Assembly (NCBI RefSeq): GCF_031312595.1
Contig: NZ_CP133592.1
Span: 1,674,001 to 1,738,000, forward strand
Reading direction: 5' to 3'
Length of the DNA: 64,000 nucleotides
Source of the DNA: Methanolobus sediminis
GTDB lineage: Archaea > Halobacteriota > Methanosarcinia > Methanosarcinales > Methanosarcinaceae
Shown here: in pieces, positions 60,488 through 64,000 of the stretch
Numbering within the stretch: position 1 is the first letter of the stretch
Layout of the letters: the number at the start of each line of letters is the position of its first letter
Notes under the pieces: generated by a model
Told to the model about the DNA's origin: nothing
Seen by the model: only the letters and a program-made list of their open reading frames with translations
Database searches by the model: none
Program-made: the position numbers and the translations under genes

Positions 60488-60766
60488 ATGGAATTGAAGA
60501 TCATTGACAAAACAGAAGATGAAATGCATCTTGAGATCATTGGTGAGAACCACACCCTTCTCAATATGCTCAAGTCCGCTCTGCTCGATGACAAGAGAGT
60601 TCAGATAGCAACATACGACATGAAACACGTATCAATTAGTGATCCTATCCTTTTTGTAAAGACAGATGGTGCAGATCCTATTGAGGTCGTGAAGGATGCT
60701 GCTAACAATATCGTAAATGATTGTGACGAGTTCCTTGATGTTTTCAAGACAGCTATTGATATTTAA
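60488..60766 (+). CDS. rpoL: DNA-directed RNA polymerase subunit L (Rpo11)
   Basis: RpoL (Rpb11 homologue) pairs with RpoD in the alpha-like platform of archaeal RNA polymerase. The 92-aa protein has the family region EIIGENHTLLNMLKSALLDD and the following strand-helix pattern. The C-terminus (DVFKTAIDI) is usual in length. It is a single gene between csl4 and pscS and has its own TATA box and terminator. Confidence 0.95.
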   Translation: MELKIIDKTEDEMHLEIIGENHTLLNMLKSALLDDKRVQIATYDMKHVSISDPILFVKTDGADPIEVVKDAANNIVNDCDEFLDVFKTAIDI

Positions 60767-60779
60767 TTTGTTTTAAATT

Positions 60780-60806
60780 GCACTTCGGTGCTCTTTTTCT
60801 TTTATT
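60780..60806 (+). terminator. rpoL terminator with UUCG tetraloop
   Basis: GCAC-TTCG-GTGC (60780-60791) is a minimal hairpin with the stable UUCG loop, followed by TCTTTTTCTTTTATT. Confidence 0.7.
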
Positions 60807-60915
60807 ATACTTTTCTTCTAGTTGGAACTATGCCATTTTTCTGAATTACATAGTATCAAAGAATTTTACAACGAACATTTTTAACTAGTATTGGAAAGTT
60901 CACTATCAACTATAA

Positions 60916-62120
<1,205 letters not shown>

Positions 62121-62151
62121 TCTTCTGTTTTTCCCATCTGTAAAAGTTAGA

Positions 62152-63087
62152 TTATGCAATTGTGGTACTAACCAACAATGGATTTGCAGGATCATTTGTT
62201 ATTTCAAATGAGACCTTTTCAGAAGAACCTAGATTTGTTGCACGTTCAACTCTTACATACAACACAAATGCTTCTCCATTATCCAGTGAGTACACATAAT
62301 GATGCAATCCAAGTTGTTCGCTTATTTCCGGTGATTGAATTGTTTCACCAGGGTTTAGCAAATAAGTTTCATTGAATATGGATTTGTTATATGGATCAAA
62401 GACCTCTACAGCAAATTCATGATTCAGACTGTCTTCGTTGATTATATCAAATGTAAGAGGGTCTATCGGATACTTTTCCATCTCAGACCTTGAATCAATT
62501 ATGTCGTAAACAGCCACATAGTGGACAGTTTTTCCGTTAGTTACAACATCAGTAGGGAAGATATTGTACATTTTGTCATAGGTTGTTATGGATGCATATA
62601 CTTCCTCCCCTCTGAGTGACATGTCTACGTTGTAATCGGGATTTTCTTGTGCAAAACCTTTGTACCGGATGACATCCTGGTCACTGTCATCGACTACTTG
62701 GATTACAATATCAATGTCTTCATTCATCAGGACAATGTTCAAAGTTCCATTTCTTGCGAAAGAATTCAATTTTTCTGTGTCTATTGTGACAGTTTCATTG
62801 TAATCCCAGTCTTCAGGTAGTTTAAGGGAAACTGCACCAACGTCAACCTTAGAAACAATTCCTGTGCTTTGTTCTATTTTAGGGTTTACAGCACTTGTTT
62901 GATAGGTGATATTTTCCTGTTCTTCTGATAAAGTACTTAGGTTCTGTTCTTTGCTGGTATTTGCATCATTTGTCTTATTAATGGTATTTTCATGATTTTC
63001 GAGTGTTCTGGAATGTAAAAATGCACTGGCAGAAATAACCGAAAGCAGGATGACTAATAATATAATTATTTTATTCTTTGTTTTCAT
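62152..63087 (-). CDS. Membrane-anchored exported protein of unknown function
   Basis: The 311-aa protein has one N-terminal hydrophobic anchor (IIILLVILLSVISASAFL), a polar, glycosylation-prone linker rich in Asn, Thr and Glu (about residues 30-75), and a beta-rich outer domain with no Cys. It has no C-terminal sorting motif. A motif such as YLLNPGETIQSPEI and the Asp-rich repeats suggest an immunoglobulin-like fold near the C-terminus. I do not recognise the family. It converges on pscS and seems to be a single gene. Confidence 0.75.
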   Translation of the reverse strand: MKTKNKIIILLVILLSVISASAFLHSRTLENHENTINKTNDANTSKEQNLSTLSEEQENITYQTSAVNPKIEQSTGIVSKVDVGAVSLKLPEDWDYNETVTIDTEKLNSFARNGTLNIVLMNEDIDIVIQVVDDSDQDVIRYKGFAQENPDYNVDMSLRGEEVYASITTYDKMYNIFPTDVVTNGKTVHYVAVYDIIDSRSEMEKYPIDPLTFDIINEDSLNHEFAVEVFDPYNKSIFNETYLLNPGETIQSPEISEQLGLHHYVYSLDNGEAFVLYVRVERATNLGSSEKVSFEITNDPANPLLVSTTIA

Positions 63088-63317
63088 GTAAATTCCCCTT
63101 CATATATCACCTCGATGTTACTTATAACTGCGTAATAAAATTACCATAATACTTAATAATATGTGCATAGTATATGCATTAATTACATTCTAATTTCCTA
63201 TCATTATTCTTTATTTCATCTAGCAGCTATTTTTAATCAAAATATGTCGATAGAATGATATACCTGAACCATTGAGTATAAAAAAACAATAATCTCTGTA
63301 ACAGGAGCAAGATATAC

Positions 63318-64000
63318 ATGGCTAAAAAGACACCACGAACTGGACTGATTTATGTGAAATCAAAACTGGTTCACAAATCATTGAACACTTTTTTTATGTT
63401 CTTTGTGTTTCTCACAGCCGTTGCTCTGGGAATTATTGCTGTTGATGAACATCAGATATTTGATGTTCCTGATGTGTTGATCGGGGTTCTGACGGCACTT
63501 GTGGTAATTTTCCTTTCATATGCCATTGCAACCCTTTTTACAAAAATTACCGTGAATCGTTTCCTTAATTACTTTGAGGAATTAGGAGAAATTGAAGAGC
63601 GTATACTCATGGGTAAGATGTACCTGTGGTTTGTATATCTTATTGCGACACTGGTGGTTTTTTCATATTTCGGTGGCACAGTGAGTAACATCGCTCTCTT
63701 CCTTGGTCTGATTACCACGGGTTTTGCGTTCGCTATCAGGGATATCATTCTCTCATATTTCATCTGGTTCATTCTGCTGACCAAAAAGCCATTCAAGATA
63801 GGTGATTACATAAGGGTAGGCGAAGACGATTATCTTGAGGGGCAGGTGAAACACATTGGACTTTTCTATGTGGTTATGAGTCCGATGCCGGAAATGTCTG
63901 AAGATTATTTCAAGATACCAAACAAGGTTTTCCTTGAAAAACCCATTAAGAATTATGGCAGGGGCAAATTCAGAAATGAATTTGATATGTACTTTGGTAT
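63318..64000 (+). CDS. MscS-family mechanosensitive channel (5' part)
   Basis: The first 227 codons of a small-conductance mechanosensitive channel are present; the frame is open at the right edge. After a basic N-terminus there are four hydrophobic segments (FFMFFVFLTAVALGIIAV, VLIGVLTALVVIFLSYAI, YLWFVYLIATLVVFSYF, IALFLGLITTGFAFAIRDIIL). The last is the pore-like TM3 that runs into FKIGDYIRVGE, the start of the MscS beta domain. It probably acts in osmotic down-shock. The start is the ATG at 63318 after CAGGAGC. Confidence 0.9.
   Translation, partial: MAKKTPRTGLIYVKSKLVHKSLNTFFMFFVFLTAVALGIIAVDEHQIFDVPDVLIGVLTALVVIFLSYAIATLFTKITVNRFLNYFEELGEIEERILMGKMYLWFVYLIATLVVFSYFGGTVSNIALFLGLITTGFAFAIRDIILSYFIWFILLTKKPFKIGDYIRVGEDDYLEGQVKHIGLFYVVMSPMPEMSEDYFKIPNKVFLEKPIKNYGRGKFRNEFDMYFG

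Overview
The window is chromosomal DNA from a methanogenic archaeon of the order Methanosarcinales, most likely close to Methanolobus or Methanococcoides; the genus is inferred. The evidence is the gene set: cofD (coenzyme F420), Sep-tRNA:Cys-tRNA synthase, PAN, archaeal Csl4 and RpoL, archaeal-type TrpS and PheS, Dph2, a Methanosarcina-type DUF1699 protein, and PEF-CTERM and PGF-CTERM surface proteins. Promoters show archaeal TATA boxes. Many genes have GGTGA/GAGG Shine-Dalgarno (SD) sites and end in hairpins followed by T-rich DNA.

Layout. 1-2.6 kb: trpD-trpF-trpE (trpE cut by the window edge), leftward, with a TGTACA box at the predicted start site. 2.9-6.7 kb: a DUF1699 gene, a decayed transposase end, and an iron locus (feoB, a 54-aa zinc ribbon, a DtxR-FeoA fusion) with a DtxR-like operator. 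6.7-12.6 kb: anaerobic cobalamin genes, cobQ leftward and cbiT-L-F-G-G'-H-C rightward. 12.6-17.1 kb: a ccdA/thioredoxin pair, a riboflavin reductase, a CBS protein, a universal stress protein and an amidohydrolase. 17.1-18.1 kb: an unassigned structured RNA candidate, a DUF167 gene and a 26-codon aromatic-rich small gene ending in a long hairpin. 18.1-26.3 kb: housekeeping and conserved archaeal genes (TOPRIM, DUF356, proC, aMBF1, PAN, DUF99, glmM, larE, DUF531, DUF166). 26.3-36.1 kb: two tandem PEF-CTERM proteins, DUF362-ferredoxin, pheS, trpS, a radical SAM/KaiC pair, aIF2-beta with a TRAM domain, and L10e. 36.2-43.6 kb: DUF1786, moaB, a KaiC-like protein with a ruined P-loop, YhbY, DUF190, a thiol-redox membrane module, two CrcB fluoride channel genes, moeA, moaD and tRNA-Pro. 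43.6-48.9 kb: an AT-rich accessory island with a Tyr-repeat peptide next to a radical SAM/SPASM enzyme, then two beta-propeller PGF-CTERM surface proteins. 48.9-64 kb: ABC-2 permease, ubiX, an LpdD-like gene, HD hydrolase, sppA, cofD, chlI/chlD-type chelatase genes, hpt, dph2, a METTL5-like methyltransferase, csl4, rpoL, pscS, an unknown exported protein and a partial mscS.

The most novel part is at 43,991-45,419. A 152-aa protein carries a run of aromatic-X-(N/D/Q) triplets spaced four to five residues apart. It sits 22 bases upstream of a radical SAM enzyme with a partial SPASM domain. This looks like an archaeal RiPP system, possibly of the three-residue cyclophane type. Other leads are the structured RNA at about 17,180-17,372, the small gene at 17,859, and two genes (cbiG and one crcB) whose only well-placed start codons are non-canonical (ATA and CTG), each exactly 7 bases after a strong SD. 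All family names come from reading the translations; no database search was run.
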